64,000 bases of DNA from Photobacterium sp. GB-56 (GTDB lineage Bacteria > Pseudomonadota > Gammaproteobacteria > Enterobacterales > Vibrionaceae). The position numbers were made by a program, and so were the translations under genes. Below, piece after piece: positions 46,367 to 55,265 of this stretch. The DNA lies in NCBI RefSeq assembly GCF_003026105.1, contig NZ_PYNW01000004.1, positions 186,001 through 250,000 of the forward strand, given 5' to 3'. Positions within the stretch are counted from its first letter, which is position 1. Each line of letters starts with the position of its first letter. The notes under the pieces are model-generated. The model was not told the origin of the DNA, did not search any database, and was given only the letters and a program-made list of their open reading frames with translations.

Positions 46367-46861
46367 GTGCCAGAACAAGTAAAGCTAGAAATAAAGAAAG
46401 ATGAAAGTATTTGGCCTATTTATTTTCGACTTCAAGCAGAAGAGAAACAAGTTGGGCGTTGGACGACATACGCATGGACGATTGAAGATCTTTGTTTGAA
46501 TGGTGAACAAGACTCAAACGTAGCACTTGTAGAAATCGGTGCTGGTAATTACATGCTGCCGTTAGAATTATTTCGTGATGAACGTATGGAGTATCGCTTT
46601 AACTTAAACGCACAAGATCCGCATTTATTTTTTGTTTGTGCTGAAGAAGATGAACAACTTAAACCTGTATTAATGACGGCAGCTCAAGGGGTTGCAGCCC
46701 GTTATATGGATGGAGATTATGTTGTTCTTCACATTCAAATCCCATTGCCTATTCAAGTCTGGATGGAAGCGTATCTTGGACGACACGGTGAATTAGAAGA
46801 GTGTAAACGTCGAGGCGGCGGTAAAGGTAAAAAGCAAAAAGGGCGTTCAAGTGGCAACTGA
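46367..46861 (+). CDS. DUF3305 domain protein of the formate dehydrogenase cluster
   Basis: A 164-residue soluble protein. It starts at a GTG five bases after AAGGAG. The DUF3305 region covers about 15-140 (W-P-I-Y-F-R-L...V-G-R-W) and the tail is Lys/Gly/Arg-rich. DUF3305 and DUF3306 genes accompany formate dehydrogenase operons in Gammaproteobacteria; their role is not established and may be in maturation or assembly. The stop overlaps the next start. Confidence 0.82.
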   Translation: MPEQVKLEIKKDESIWPIYFRLQAEEKQVGRWTTYAWTIEDLCLNGEQDSNVALVEIGAGNYMLPLELFRDERMEYRFNLNAQDPHLFFVCAEEDEQLKPVLMTAAQGVAARYMDGDYVVLHIQIPLPIQVWMEAYLGRHGELEECKRRGGGKGKKQKGRSSGN

Positions 46862-47546
46862 TTTTTTTCAACGTTGGTCTCAAAGAAAATTAACCAAAAC
46901 AGAAGATAAATCTGTAGGTGAGACATTAACTCTCGAAAGTACTGAAACGGCTCCTGAGCAAGATGTGGTTGTTACCGAAAATACGGCTATTCATACAGAT
47001 ATTTCTGAATCTATTGAAACGGACAAAACATTAGATAATCAATTAGATAAAACTGATTTAGTCGCTGATGACACCCCTGATATTGCACTGACGCATGATG
47101 ATGTATCAACCGTGACTTACGATTCTGGCGTTGCATCATTTATGAAAGAGTCGGTTGAGAAATCAGTTAAGAAAGCAGCATTACGTAAGTTATTTCATTC
47201 AGAAGAATTTAATTATATCAGTGACATGGATGATTGCACTGAAGACTTTAGCAACATCCCAACGTTAGATCCTGCCATCGCTTCTCAAATGCGTGGTTGG
47301 GTAAATCAAGCGGTAGAGAAAGTAACTGATATGGTTGAAGATTTAAGCAGTGAAACGATGTACAACTCTGAGTTAGATAATAAGGCTGAACAGTCTGAAT
47401 TAGCGCTAACAGCAACAGAGCAAACATCCTTAACTTCTCAAGATACTCTCCAGTCAACAATATCTTCATCTACGGATAATGGTGCTGAGGATGAAACTAA
47501 CCCTACAACGGTTTCTCCAGAGAAAAATTCAGCACAAGAGATTTAA
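46851..47546 (+). CDS. DUF3306 domain protein of the formate dehydrogenase cluster
   Basis: A 231-residue acidic protein with GTG start overlapping the DUF3305 gene by 10 bases. The N-terminus F-F-Q-R-W-S-Q-R-K and the core K-K-A-A-L-R-K-L-F-H-S-E-E-F-N match DUF3306. The C-terminal third is low-complexity Ser/Thr/Glu. No catalytic motif. Function unknown; the pairing with DUF3305 is conserved as I recall it. Confidence 0.8.
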   Translation: MATDFFQRWSQRKLTKTEDKSVGETLTLESTETAPEQDVVVTENTAIHTDISESIETDKTLDNQLDKTDLVADDTPDIALTHDDVSTVTYDSGVASFMKESVEKSVKKAALRKLFHSEEFNYISDMDDCTEDFSNIPTLDPAIASQMRGWVNQAVEKVTDMVEDLSSETMYNSELDNKAEQSELALTATEQTSLTSQDTLQSTISSSTDNGAEDETNPTTVSPEKNSAQEI

Positions 47547-47592
47547 GTTTATAGAGTGAGACAAAAAGGGAACTAAAACCTTATTAAATGTT

Positions 47593-47639
47593 GGGACATT
47601 TTGGCGCGATGGGTCTTTTGCGCTAGGACAAAATGTCTC
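47593..47639. promoter_or_regulatory. Paired palindromic sites, candidate enhancer for the fdh promoter
   Basis: GGGACATTTTGGC (47593-47605) and GGACAAAATGTCTC (47626-47639) are inverted copies of one motif; the second contains the exact 11-mer GACAAAATGTC also seen at 38213. A longer imperfect hairpin (GGAACTAAA with TTTAGTTCC) encloses them, so a terminator or attenuator role is the alternative reading. They lie 70-115 bases upstream of the -24 element. Confidence 0.55.
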
Positions 47640-47707
47640 AATGCTGGTGGGTGTAATTATCCACCTCCGACTTTAGTTCCTTTTAAGTCATTTTATTCCG
47701 TGAAAAG

Positions 47708-47724
47708 TTGGATCGGTTATTGCT
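47708..47724 (+). promoter_or_regulatory. Sigma-54 promoter upstream of the polyferredoxin-fdh genes
   Basis: TTGGATCGGTTATTGCT has GG and GC exactly ten bases apart, a C-G at the end of the -24 block and a full TTGCT. The start would be near 47735, about 110 bases before the ATG at 47847. Confidence 0.7.
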
Positions 47725-47846
47725 CTATATAGAGTGGAAGAAGCCAAAAACGAAAGTCAGATTTTATTGTAGAAAAACTTTAAGACATAACTTCGTTACT
47801 TCTTCAATCGGCACTGACTAGCGGTGACGGGCAAACAGGAATAAGA

Positions 47847-49502
47847 ATGTTAAAAAGTACACTAGAAGCATTTTCTGATACAAACGGTAAAGCGCGTGCT
47901 GCTGCCATTAATGGCACAGTAGAGCTAACAAATTTAATTCCACCTACGGTTACCTATGAGAGCCGTGGGGATTTGTTGATCGTGGGTACTCAGAAAAACA
48001 TCATTGCACTTGCTGAACAGTTTTCAGAACTTAATAGCGTCACCTTGCTGTCAACGGATGCAACAGGCGAAAAATCAAGCTTGTCTAATCTTTACTTTAG
48101 CCATGACGTATCAGCAAAAGGTTATCTTGGCGCGTTTGAAGTAACTTGTCAGGTTGCAGGTCAATTGACCAAAGCGAATTTAGCAAAAGTGGCTATCGGT
48201 CGTGATTGCTTTGATTTGATCTTAGATATGACAGAAAACGGCATTATGTCGTTAGAAATTCCTGCGCCGGGTTATTACGCGGTAGGTAGTCGTAAAGATA
48301 AACTGGCTCAGCTGGTGGAAGATTTACCGGCTATGATGGGGACTTTTGATAAACCTAAATACTTTCGCCTAAATCCTGATCTTTGTGCGCATTCATCGCG
48401 TGGTGTTTCAGGTTGTGATCGTTGTTTAGATGCATGTCCTGCTGGTGCGCTAAGCAGTGATGGGGTAGAAATTGCGATTGATCCTTACCTTTGTCAGGGT
48501 GTTGGCACGTGTGCTACAGCTTGTCCAACAGAGGCGATCACATACGCATTACCTGATCCTCAAAATACACAAAACTTTGTTCATCGTGTTCTTACTCGTT
48601 ATAAGCAAGAGGGCGGTGAGAAACCAACATTACTTTTGTACGGCAATCGTGATGAGAAAGCGGTGACTGCTGCATTAGCAACGTTTCCAAGTTCAGTTAT
48701 TGCGATTGCATTAGAAGAGCTTGCAACTGTTGGTGTTGATACATGGTTTAGTGCATTGGTTTATGGTGCGCATCAAGTTCTTCTTGCGACTAACACAAAA
48801 TATATTCCTGCCACGATTGATCGTGTTTTATCGAATGAGCTTGCAATGGCTCAACGTTTCTTAACCGAAATGGGTTATGACGCTGATCGTATTTGTCTGT
48901 TTGATTTTAGTGATGTTGAAAACTTTGTTTCTTATGGCGATGCACTAGTTTCTCCTGTTACAGAGGCTTTAACTGGCTCTAAACGTGAAAAACTATTTAC
49001 TTCACTTGAAATGCTTTACACCGAAGCGAGTACAAAACCAGAACAATCTTCCGTTGTAGAAAAAGCGCCTTATGGTTCTGTTTCATGTGACACAACGGAT
49101 TGTACGTTATGTATGAGTTGTGTGGCAGTTTGTCCAACTCGCGCTTTACATGCCATTGGTGATCGTCCAGGACTGCTATTTATTGAAGAGGACTGTGTTC
49201 AATGTGGTATGTGTGAAAAAGCATGTCCTGAAAAAGTCATTTCATTAGAACCTCGTTTTAATTGGGATTGGCATGCTCGTAAAGAAGCGCGTCTTGTTCA
49301 TGAAGAGCCTGCGGCTTGTTGTATCAGTTGTGGAAATGCATTTGCGCCAGCATCTATGGTGAAAATGTTAACTGAAAAACTTCAAGGACATTCTCACTTC
49401 CAAGGTGATGCTATTCGTCGTTTATCCATGTGTGAAGATTGTCGTGTTCGCGATATTTTCGAACAAATGGAAAAAGATCCAGAAAGTCAGGCTCGAGTTT
49501 AA
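47847..49502 (+). CDS. Polyferredoxin-type 4Fe-4S protein of the formate dehydrogenase cluster
   Basis: A 551-residue soluble protein with four ferredoxin-like Cys motifs in two pairs: C-D-R-C-L-D-A-C-P and C-Q-G-V-G-T-C-A-T-A-C-P (about 195-230), and C-T-L-C-M-S-C-V-A-V-C-P and C-V-Q-C-G-M-C-E-K-A-C-P (about 415-465). A final Cys cluster (C-C-I-S-C-G-N) looks like a zinc or extra Fe-S site. It lacks a signal peptide and likely passes electrons in the cytoplasm or takes part in maturation. It heads the fdh genes after a sigma-54 promoter match; the chaperone gene follows nine bases later. Confidence 0.85.
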   Translation: MLKSTLEAFSDTNGKARAAAINGTVELTNLIPPTVTYESRGDLLIVGTQKNIIALAEQFSELNSVTLLSTDATGEKSSLSNLYFSHDVSAKGYLGAFEVTCQVAGQLTKANLAKVAIGRDCFDLILDMTENGIMSLEIPAPGYYAVGSRKDKLAQLVEDLPAMMGTFDKPKYFRLNPDLCAHSSRGVSGCDRCLDACPAGALSSDGVEIAIDPYLCQGVGTCATACPTEAITYALPDPQNTQNFVHRVLTRYKQEGGEKPTLLLYGNRDEKAVTAALATFPSSVIAIALEELATVGVDTWFSALVYGAHQVLLATNTKYIPATIDRVLSNELAMAQRFLTEMGYDADRICLFDFSDVENFVSYGDALVSPVTEALTGSKREKLFTSLEMLYTEASTKPEQSSVVEKAPYGSVSCDTTDCTLCMSCVAVCPTRALHAIGDRPGLLFIEEDCVQCGMCEKACPEKVISLEPRFNWDWHARKEARLVHEEPAACCISCGNAFAPASMVKMLTEKLQGHSHFQGDAIRRLSMCEDCRVRDIFEQMEKDPESQARV

Positions 49503-49511
49503 GGAACGAAG

Positions 49512-50129
49512 ATGGAAACAATTGCTATGAGCCCAGCTCAAACGTCATTGAATGAAGACGCAGTACTTCGTATTGAAATTTATAACATGCTTGCACATTT
49601 ATTTCGTCAAGCGCCTGATCAAAATGTATTGAATTTTTTGGCTGATATAGATGTTGATACGGCTAATAAACCTCAACAATCTACGATGTCTGCTGCTTGG
49701 CCTTTACTGAAACTTGCAGCACAAAAGAGCATGCCACTTGCAGTTGAAGAAGAATATCAAGATGTCTTTATTGGTATTGGTCGCGGTGAAGTTGTGCCTT
49801 TTGGATCATGGTATTTAACAGGTTCATTAATGGAAATGCCTCTGGCTTATCTTCGACGAGATCTTAAGCAATTAGGATTTGAACGTGATGAGTCAGTGAA
49901 AGAACCGGAAGATCATATTGCGGCTTTGCTTGAAGTGATGGCAATGCTAGTTGAAGGCGGCGATGAGCACCTTCAAAAAACGTTCTTTAATCGTCACTTA
50001 GCTGAGTGGTGTGAAAAGTTCTGTACCGATGTTAAAGCTGCTAACAGTGCTGTTTTTTATACCGCTGTTGGTGAGCTCGCTTTGCAGTTCTTAACTGTAG
50101 AGAAAACACGCTTTTTAGAATCAAAATAA
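49512..50129 (+). CDS. TorD/DmsD-type chaperone for formate dehydrogenase
   Basis: A 205-residue all-helical cytoplasmic protein of the TorD family (NarJ/DmsD type), with the motif V-P-F-G-S-W-Y-L-T-G-S-L and E-P-E-D-H-I-A-A-L near the end. Such proteins hold the catalytic subunit until cofactor is loaded and guide its TAT export. The RBS AAGGAA precedes the ATG. Its natural client here is FdhA. Confidence 0.88.
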   Translation: METIAMSPAQTSLNEDAVLRIEIYNMLAHLFRQAPDQNVLNFLADIDVDTANKPQQSTMSAAWPLLKLAAQKSMPLAVEEEYQDVFIGIGRGEVVPFGSWYLTGSLMEMPLAYLRRDLKQLGFERDESVKEPEDHIAALLEVMAMLVEGGDEHLQKTFFNRHLAEWCEKFCTDVKAANSAVFYTAVGELALQFLTVEKTRFLESK

Positions 50130-50226
50130 TCCCTATACGTTGCTTGCAACGGTTTGATTCAAAGCAATAAAACTAAGGCAAAAACCCATCGTAACTTATT
50201 TTAGTGACGATAAAGGAGCAAACTTT

Positions 50227-50421
50227 ATGAGTGAGCAAAAAACCAATGAAAGCCGTCGTCAATTGTTGAAAAACATTGGCTTAACAGTGGCTGCTGGTGC
50301 TGTTGCTGCTGGAACGACAACAGCAGTTCAAGCTGTTGAAAAGTCAGAAGAGAAAAAAACAAAAACAACTAAAGGTTATCACGAGACCCAACACATTCGT
50401 GATTACTACAACACTTTGTAA
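50227..50421 (+). CDS. Small twin-arginine-signal protein of the formate dehydrogenase region
   Basis: A 64-residue protein with an S-R-R-Q-L-L-K TAT motif, a hydrophobic helix (about 17-37) and a short charged tail ending Y-Y-N-T-L. It matches the family described as formate dehydrogenase region TAT target. AAAGGAG lies upstream. It ends 13 bases before fdhA. Whether it stays attached or helps export or assemble the FDH is not known. Confidence 0.85.
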   Translation: MSEQKTNESRRQLLKNIGLTVAAGAVAAGTTTAVQAVEKSEEKKTKTTKGYHETQHIRDYYNTL

Positions 50422-50434
50422 GGCGGAGCTCTAA

Positions 50435-53293
50435 ATGAAACTTACTAAACGTTCCGATAAAGTGAGCAAAGCAGAAAACCAACTGGGTATTTCTCGTCGT
50501 TCTTTTATTCGTAATACATCTCTAGCTGCGGCTGGTGGCGTTGCAGGTGCAAGCATGTTTGCACCAGGTCTGATGAAAAAAGCAGAAGCTGCATCAGAAG
50601 ATGTGTACGACGCGCCTAAAGTGGTTAAACGTACTATTTGCTCACACTGTTCAGTGGGTTGTGGTATTTACGCAGAGACGCAAGATGGTGTCTGGACTCA
50701 CCAGGAACCCGCTTTTGATCACCCTTTTAATGCTGGTGGACACTGTGCGAAAGGCGCAGCACTTCGTGAACATGGTCACGGTGCACGTCGCGTAAAATAC
50801 CCAATGAAACTTGTTAATGGCAAGTGGAAGAAACTGAGCTGGGAACAGGCGTTAGATGAAGTTAGCCAGCAAGTGCTTAAGATCCGTGAAGAATCAGGCC
50901 CAGATTCTGTTTACTTCCTTGGTTCTGCAAAACATAACAACGAACAAGCTTACATGTTCCGCAAAATGGTTTCTATGTGGGGCTCGAACAACGTTGACCA
51001 CCAAGCGCGTATTTGTCACTCAACAACAGTGGCAGGTGTAGCGAACACTTGGGGTTACGGTGCAATGACTAACTCGTTAAACGACATGCATAACTGTAAG
51101 TCGATGTTATTCATTGGTTCAAACCCAGCTGAAGCTCACCCAGTAGCAATGCAGCACATCCTTATCGCGAAAGAAACGAACAGCTGTAAGATTGTGGTTG
51201 TCGATCCACGCCGTACACGAACTGCGGCAAAAGCAGATCACTACGTTTCACTTCGTCCAGGTACTGACGTTGCTTTTGTATGGGGTGTGCTATACCACAT
51301 CTTCAACAATGGCTGGGAAGATAAAGAATTCATCCGTCAACGTGTATACGGTATGGACGAAGTTCGCGCAGAAGTGGCGAAATGGAATCCAAAAGAAGTT
51401 GAGCGTGTATCTGGCGTGCCAGAAGATCAAGTTTATCAAACAGCGAAAATGCTGTCTGAAAACCGTCCTGGCTGTGTTGTTTGGTGTATGGGTGGTACTC
51501 AGCATACAACAGGTAACAACAACACACGTGCTTACTGTATCCTTGAACTTGCACTTGGCAATATGGGTAAATCAGGCGGCGGTGCAAACATCTTCCGTGG
51601 TCACGATAACGTACAGGGCGCAACAGACTTTGGCGTGCTTTCTGACAACCTGCCTGGTTACTACGGCCTATCTGAAGGAGCTTGGAAACACTGGGCACAA
51701 GTGTGGGATGTAGACTACTCATGGCTACAAGGTCGTTTCGACCAAAACACTTACAACGGCAAAAAACCAATGAACAGTGCGGGTATTCCTGTCTCTCGTT
51801 GGATCGACGGTGTGTTAGAAAACAAAGATAAGATTGAACAGCGCGATAACATCCGCGCCATGTTCTACTGGGGCCATGCTGTAAACTCACAGACTCGTGG
51901 TCCTGAAATGAAAACTGCGATGGAAAAACTGGATATGATGGTCATCGTTGACCCATACCCAGGTGTTGCCGCTGTAATGAATGGTCGTACAGACAATGTA
52001 TACCTATTCCCAGCGACTACACAGTTTGAAACATACGGCTCAGTAACAGCAACTAACCGTTCTATTCAATGGCGTGATCAAGTTATCGAACCGCTATTTG
52101 AATCGAAACCTGATCACGAAATCATGTACTTGCTTTCTAAGCGTCTTGGTTTTGCAGATCAATTATTTAAAAACATTAAAGTTGAAAATAACCGCCCACA
52201 CATTGAAGACATTACACGTGAATTCAACAAAGGTATGTGGACGATTGGTTACACAGGTCAAAGCCCTGAGCGTCTAAAAGAGCACCAACAAAACTGGCAT
52301 ACATTCAACCGTACTTCTCTTGAAGCGATTGGTGGCCCAGTGAACGGTGAAACTTACGGTCTACCTTGGCCTTGTTGGGGTACGCCTGAGATGAAACACC
52401 CAGGTACACACATTCTTTATGATACATCTAAGACGGTGGCACAGGGTGGCGGTAACTTCCGTGCACGTTTTGGTGTTGAGCACAATGGTGTAAGCCTATT
52501 GGCTGACGATAGCTACTCATTAGGTTGTGAGCTAGAAGATGGTTACCCAGAGTTTACCGCTAAGATGTTAAAGCAACTTGGTTGGTGGGACGATCTAACA
52601 GCAGAAGAGAAAGTGGCTGCTGAAGGCAAAAACTGGAAAACTGATCTTTCTGGTGGTATTCAGCGTGTAGCGATTAAACACGGTTGTATTCCATACGGTA
52701 ACGCCAAAGCACGTACTGTGGTTTGGACATTCCCAGATGCAGTGCCTATTCACCGTGAGCCACTATATACACCACGTCGTGATCTTCTTCCTGAGTACCA
52801 AACTTGGGATGATAAGGCGCACTTGTTCCGTTTACCAACACTTTACAAGTCAATTCAAGACAAAGATATGTCGAAAGAATACCCAATTATTCTAACGTCT
52901 GGTCGTCTGGTTGAGTACGAAGGTGGTGGTGAAGAAACGCGTTCAAACCCATGGCTTGCAGAGCTACAACAGGAAATGTTTGTAGAACTTAACTTAAAAG
53001 ATGCAAACGATCGTGGCATTAAAGATGGCGAGATGGTTTGGGTTGAAGGTGCAGAAAAAGGCCGTATTAAAGTGAAAGCGATGGTAACCCCACGTGTTCG
53101 TGAAGGCTTAGCATTCTTACCATTCCACTTCGGTGGTGAATTCGAAGGTGAAAGCCTACGTAGTCATTACCCAGAAGGTTGTGCTCCTTATGTTTCTGGC
53201 GAAGCTGCTAACACAGCAACGACATACGGTTACGATCCAGTAACTCAGATGCAAGAAACAAAAGTCACCCTTTGTAACATCACTAAAGCGTAA
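50435..53293 (+). CDS. fdhA: Formate dehydrogenase catalytic subunit, TAT-exported, Cys type
   Basis: A 952-residue Mo/W-bis-MGD enzyme that oxidises formate to CO2, probably on the periplasmic side. A TAT signal (R-R-S-F-I-R at 21-26) precedes a [4Fe-4S] site with Cys69, Cys72, Cys76 and Cys104. The metal ligand is Cys194 next to His195 (R-I-C-H-S-T); no in-frame TGA is present, so this is not a selenoprotein. The C-terminal cofactor-binding domain (about 830-950) is intact. It is close in length to the Fdh catalytic subunits of Vibrionaceae. The tungstate importer upstream makes W use plausible. Confidence 0.93.
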   Translation: MKLTKRSDKVSKAENQLGISRRSFIRNTSLAAAGGVAGASMFAPGLMKKAEAASEDVYDAPKVVKRTICSHCSVGCGIYAETQDGVWTHQEPAFDHPFNAGGHCAKGAALREHGHGARRVKYPMKLVNGKWKKLSWEQALDEVSQQVLKIREESGPDSVYFLGSAKHNNEQAYMFRKMVSMWGSNNVDHQARICHSTTVAGVANTWGYGAMTNSLNDMHNCKSMLFIGSNPAEAHPVAMQHILIAKETNSCKIVVVDPRRTRTAAKADHYVSLRPGTDVAFVWGVLYHIFNNGWEDKEFIRQRVYGMDEVRAEVAKWNPKEVERVSGVPEDQVYQTAKMLSENRPGCVVWCMGGTQHTTGNNNTRAYCILELALGNMGKSGGGANIFRGHDNVQGATDFGVLSDNLPGYYGLSEGAWKHWAQVWDVDYSWLQGRFDQNTYNGKKPMNSAGIPVSRWIDGVLENKDKIEQRDNIRAMFYWGHAVNSQTRGPEMKTAMEKLDMMVIVDPYPGVAAVMNGRTDNVYLFPATTQFETYGSVTATNRSIQWRDQVIEPLFESKPDHEIMYLLSKRLGFADQLFKNIKVENNRPHIEDITREFNKGMWTIGYTGQSPERLKEHQQNWHTFNRTSLEAIGGPVNGETYGLPWPCWGTPEMKHPGTHILYDTSKTVAQGGGNFRARFGVEHNGVSLLADDSYSLGCELEDGYPEFTAKMLKQLGWWDDLTAEEKVAAEGKNWKTDLSGGIQRVAIKHGCIPYGNAKARTVVWTFPDAVPIHREPLYTPRRDLLPEYQTWDDKAHLFRLPTLYKSIQDKDMSKEYPIILTSGRLVEYEGGGEETRSNPWLAELQQEMFVELNLKDANDRGIKDGEMVWVEGAEKGRIKVKAMVTPRVREGLAFLPFHFGGEFEGESLRSHYPEGCAPYVSGEAANTATTYGYDPVTQMQETKVTLCNITKA

Positions 53294-53304
53294 GGAGTCA
53301 TCAA

Positions 53305-53922
53305 ATGGCACGTATGAAATTTCTTTGTGACTCTAAGCGTTGTATTGAATGCAACGGTTGTGTGACAGCTTGTAAAAATGCTAACTCAGAAGCAGTAGGC
53401 TGGGGTATTCAACGTCGTCGCGTTGTGACACTAAACGACGGTCTTCCAGGTGAAACATCTATTTCTGTTGCTTGTATGCACTGTAGTGATGCGCCTTGTA
53501 TGGCGGTTTGTCCAGCAGATTGTTTCAGTCAAACAGAAGACGGTATCGTTCAGCACGATAAAGATCTTTGTATTGGTTGTGGTTACTGTCTATTTGCTTG
53601 TCCGTTTGGAGCGCCTCAGTTCCCTAAACAGGAAGCGTTCGCAGAGCGTGGCAAAATGGATAAATGTACTTACTGTTCTGGCGGTCCAAATACTGAACCT
53701 GGTTCAGAAAAAGAGCGTGTACTTTACGGCGCAAACCGTATTGCAGAAGGTAAGTTACCAATGTGTGCATCTATGTGTTCGACTAAATCACTACTTGCAG
53801 GTGATGCTGAGAAGATTTCTGAAATCTTCAGCAAGCGCGTTGTTGCTCGTGGTGCAAAAGATGCAGGTTGGGCAAGTACTGAAGATCTAGCGTACGACGC
53901 AGCAAAAGTACGTAAAGCGTAA
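53305..53922 (+). CDS. fdhB: Formate dehydrogenase iron-sulfur subunit
   Basis: A 205-residue electron-transfer subunit. The Cys motifs C-I-E-C-N-G-C, C-M-H-C-S-D-A-P-C, C-I-G-C-G-Y-C and C-T-Y-C-S-G-G supply four [4Fe-4S] clusters. It has no signal peptide and would be exported with FdhA. It lacks the C-terminal membrane anchor found in E. coli FdnH. Starts 12 bases after fdhA. Confidence 0.92.
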   Translation: MARMKFLCDSKRCIECNGCVTACKNANSEAVGWGIQRRRVVTLNDGLPGETSISVACMHCSDAPCMAVCPADCFSQTEDGIVQHDKDLCIGCGYCLFACPFGAPQFPKQEAFAERGKMDKCTYCSGGPNTEPGSEKERVLYGANRIAEGKLPMCASMCSTKSLLAGDAEKISEIFSKRVVARGAKDAGWASTEDLAYDAAKVRKA

Positions 53923-53930
53923 TTGTCTTT

Positions 53931-53962
53931 ATTTGGGCTTAACATAGGCGTTGAGCCCAAAT
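53931..53962 (+). other. Intercistronic hairpin between fdhB and fdhC
   Basis: ATTTGGGCT and its complement pair around a 14-base loop. There is no T-run, so it is more likely an mRNA-stability or partial-termination element than a full terminator. Confidence 0.5.
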
Positions 53963-54017
53963 ATTAGATCTCGGATGTAACAAAATTTCTGTTCAAATTG
54001 AGCAGGCAGGAGCTTTA

Positions 54018-55088
54018 ATGACTAAGCGAATTCAACGCTGGTTAACGGTATTCGTTACCGCATTAATGGTTGCGTTTTCTGTCCAAGTGATGGCAAATGA
54101 AGCCACTACAACAACCAGTAGCGAGCAACTTGGCGAATCTATGGTAAAAAAAGAAGTCATAGGTTTTGCGGGTGCTGATTATTGGCGAGCGGTCAAGGAT
54201 GGCGAAAAAGGGTATACCACATCGGGTTGGCCTGAGCATGATGTGTTGATCAGTGTGCCTGGTCAAACATGGTATATCTTAAAAGAAAAGTGGATGTCAC
54301 CACTTGGCGCGATGGCTATTTTTGGCAGCCTTGTGATGGTAACACTAGCCTACTTTGTGGTAGGCCCTCTTAAATTAAGTAAGCCTAAAACAGGTCGTAA
54401 AATTCAGCGTTGGAGCCGGATGGATCGTGCTTTACACTGGAGTTTGGCATTCACATTTTTAACGTTAGGTTTTAGCGGTTTAGCTCTTGTTTACGGTAAA
54501 CATTTTATTAAACCTATCGTCCCAACAGAAGTGTGGGGCTGGATCATTTATGCCGCGAAACAATACCATAACTATATGGGGCCATTATTCGCAATCATTC
54601 TTCTTTTAGTGGTCGTTAAATGGTGGCGTAAGAGTATCTTCAATAAAGTTGATATTGATTGGTTTAAAAAAATGGGTGGTATGGTGGGCAAACATAAAGG
54701 CTCACACCCTAAAGCTGGTTTCTCAAATGGTGGTGAAAAAGCACTGTTCTGGCTACTTGCCTTCTTTGGTGTCTTCATTGTAGTGAGTGGTTTTGTTTTA
54801 GATTTTCCAATTTTCGACCAAACGCGTCGACACATGGAATTATCAAATCTCGTACACATGATTTCAGCACTTATTCTGATCTGTGGCTTTATTTTCCACA
54901 TCTATATTGGTTTGTTCGGTATGGAAGCGGGTCTTGACGGCATGGTAACTGGTGAAGTGGATGAAACGTGGGCGCGTGAACACCACAGCGAATGGTTTGA
55001 AGAAGTAAAAGATCTGCCTGAAAACCAACCAGGATACAGTGAATCACAGCAGCATGAAGCGAAGAGTAAACCTTCGTCTAATGCATAA
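54018..55088 (+). CDS. fdhC: Formate dehydrogenase cytochrome b subunit
   Basis: A 356-residue membrane subunit that passes electrons from FdhB to the quinone pool. A signal-like segment (1-26, ending M-A-N-E-A) is followed by a periplasmic stretch, then four membrane helices (about 94-115, 139-165, 190-205, 238-260, with a further one near 285-305). His residues in D-R-A-L-H-W-S, Y-H-N-Y and F-H-I-Y can bind haem b, as in FdnI. RBS AGGAG upstream. Last gene of the operon, with terminator. Confidence 0.9.
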   Translation: MTKRIQRWLTVFVTALMVAFSVQVMANEATTTTSSEQLGESMVKKEVIGFAGADYWRAVKDGEKGYTTSGWPEHDVLISVPGQTWYILKEKWMSPLGAMAIFGSLVMVTLAYFVVGPLKLSKPKTGRKIQRWSRMDRALHWSLAFTFLTLGFSGLALVYGKHFIKPIVPTEVWGWIIYAAKQYHNYMGPLFAIILLLVVVKWWRKSIFNKVDIDWFKKMGGMVGKHKGSHPKAGFSNGGEKALFWLLAFFGVFIVVSGFVLDFPIFDQTRRHMELSNLVHMISALILICGFIFHIYIGLFGMEAGLDGMVTGEVDETWAREHHSEWFEEVKDLPENQPGYSESQQHEAKSKPSSNA

Positions 55089-55106
55089 TCATAGTTAGTG
55101 ATTTTT

Positions 55107-55134
55107 AAAACCGACATTCGTGTCGGTTTTTTTA
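55107..55134 (+). terminator. Terminator after fdhC
   Basis: AACCGACA and TGTCGGTT form a stem closed by a TTCG tetraloop, then seven T. Confidence 0.93.
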
Positions 55135-55265
55135 TACCTAAAATTCGAGCTTAATGTTTTTTTTGTTACTTATAGCTATTCATTCATCCTGTTAAGTTTT
55201 TGTACAATAAAGTAAAATACTACTGCCAATAATATCAATAATAAAACATTAAAAAGGATTAATTG

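Noticed and set aside
51330-51890. Minus-strand frame of 186 residues inside fdhA
   Set aside because: It lies entirely opposite a highly conserved coding region and shows no domain or ribosome site.
50435-53293. Selenocysteine in the formate dehydrogenase
   Set aside because: The active-site codon is TGT (Cys194) and there is no in-frame TGA.
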